DNA of 31,177 bases from Gnetum montanum (taxonomy: Eukaryota; Streptophyta; Gnetopsida; Gnetales; Gnetaceae). The DNA lies in assembly GCA_015680685.1 (NCBI GenBank), contig MNCI01008665.1, positions 215,840-247,016 on the forward strand. The letters are read 5' to 3'. The first letter of the stretch is position 1. Each line of letters opens with the position of its first letter. Of this stretch, positions 30,991 through 31,177 are shown in pieces. The notes under the pieces are model-generated. The model saw only the letters and a program-made list of their open reading frames with translations, made no database searches and was not told where the DNA came from. Position numbers and translations under genes: made by a program.

Positions 30991-31177
30991 GTCCTGTGAG
31001 TTATGTTTTATTTTTGTTTTGTTTAAATTTTTTAGCTAGTGGTTTAGATAGTATCATCCTTGGCAGGTAATTTTGGGATTTTTAGATTGCTCTTATTGTT
31101 CTTGTTGCCCGATAGAAATTTCTATTAAAATTTTTCCATAGAAGCGCTTGTGTTTAAAAGCCTTAAGAGAATTTTAG
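30991..31177 (+). repeat. Truncated A-type LTR (A3), runs off the window
   Basis: From GTCCTGTGAGTTATG to the window end this is nearly identical to the reverse complement of A1 LTR positions about 3262 down to 3075, with a handful of substitutions over 187 bp. It starts about 840 bp into the LTR, so the whole U3 and TATA are missing. It abuts exon 1 of the spliced pseudogene. Confidence 0.85.

Noticed and set aside
1-31177. tRNA or rRNA genes
   Set aside because: None seen. The only tRNA-like matches are the 17-base primer-binding sites, which lack the rest of a tRNA.

Overview
This is plant nuclear DNA: AT-rich, with no operons and no bacterial or organellar genes. It is dominated by old, broken, partly nested LTR retrotransposons of the Ty3/gypsy superfamily. 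The depth of decay and the density of fragments would suit a large, slowly purged genome such as a gymnosperm, but no sequence here fixes the taxon. Most in-frame stops are TAA or TAG where Gln is expected, the pattern left by C-to-T decay of methylated DNA.

Layout. (1) 1-4100, minus: element A1, with the 5' half of a Ty3/gypsy element (gag, protease), a tRNA-Asn-type primer site and a complete 1.9-kb LTR (2200-4100). (2) 4101-5524: low-copy-looking spacer with a small GC-rich island and a possible first exon at 4669-5013. (3) 5525 to about 9440, minus: element B1, a Tat/Ogre-like gag fragment with PBS and LTR; its core Gag domain has been deleted. (4) About 9455-15333, plus: element A2, with an RT end, RNase H, a DD35E integrase, an extra ORF preceded by a TATA box, and a 3' LTR related to A1. 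(5) 15334 to about 16720, minus: element C1 (protease and RT N-terminus), cut by the end of the A2 LTR. (6) About 16730-20618, minus: element D, with an LTR-like block and a very long decayed accessory ORF that resembles the 'putative plant transposon protein' family and has coiled coils. (7) 20619-22298: spacer. (8) About 22299-28071, plus: element B2, with LTR, PBS, repeat-rich leader, gag and protease, but no RT or integrase. (9) 28345-28700: array of a GGCCTAAAAT-type motif. (10) 28827-30990, minus: a five-exon pseudogene with four short GT-AG introns, family not recognised. (11) 30991-31177: truncated A-type LTR, nearly identical to part of the A1 LTR but in the opposite orientation.

The retroelement parts would once have worked as ordinary Gag, protease, RT/RNase H and integrase systems. 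All appear non-autonomous now, though A1 is only lightly damaged as far as it can be seen. The two items least explained by known families are the multi-exon pseudogene with the motif array beside its 3' end, and the TATA-plus-ORF cassette downstream of the A2 integrase.
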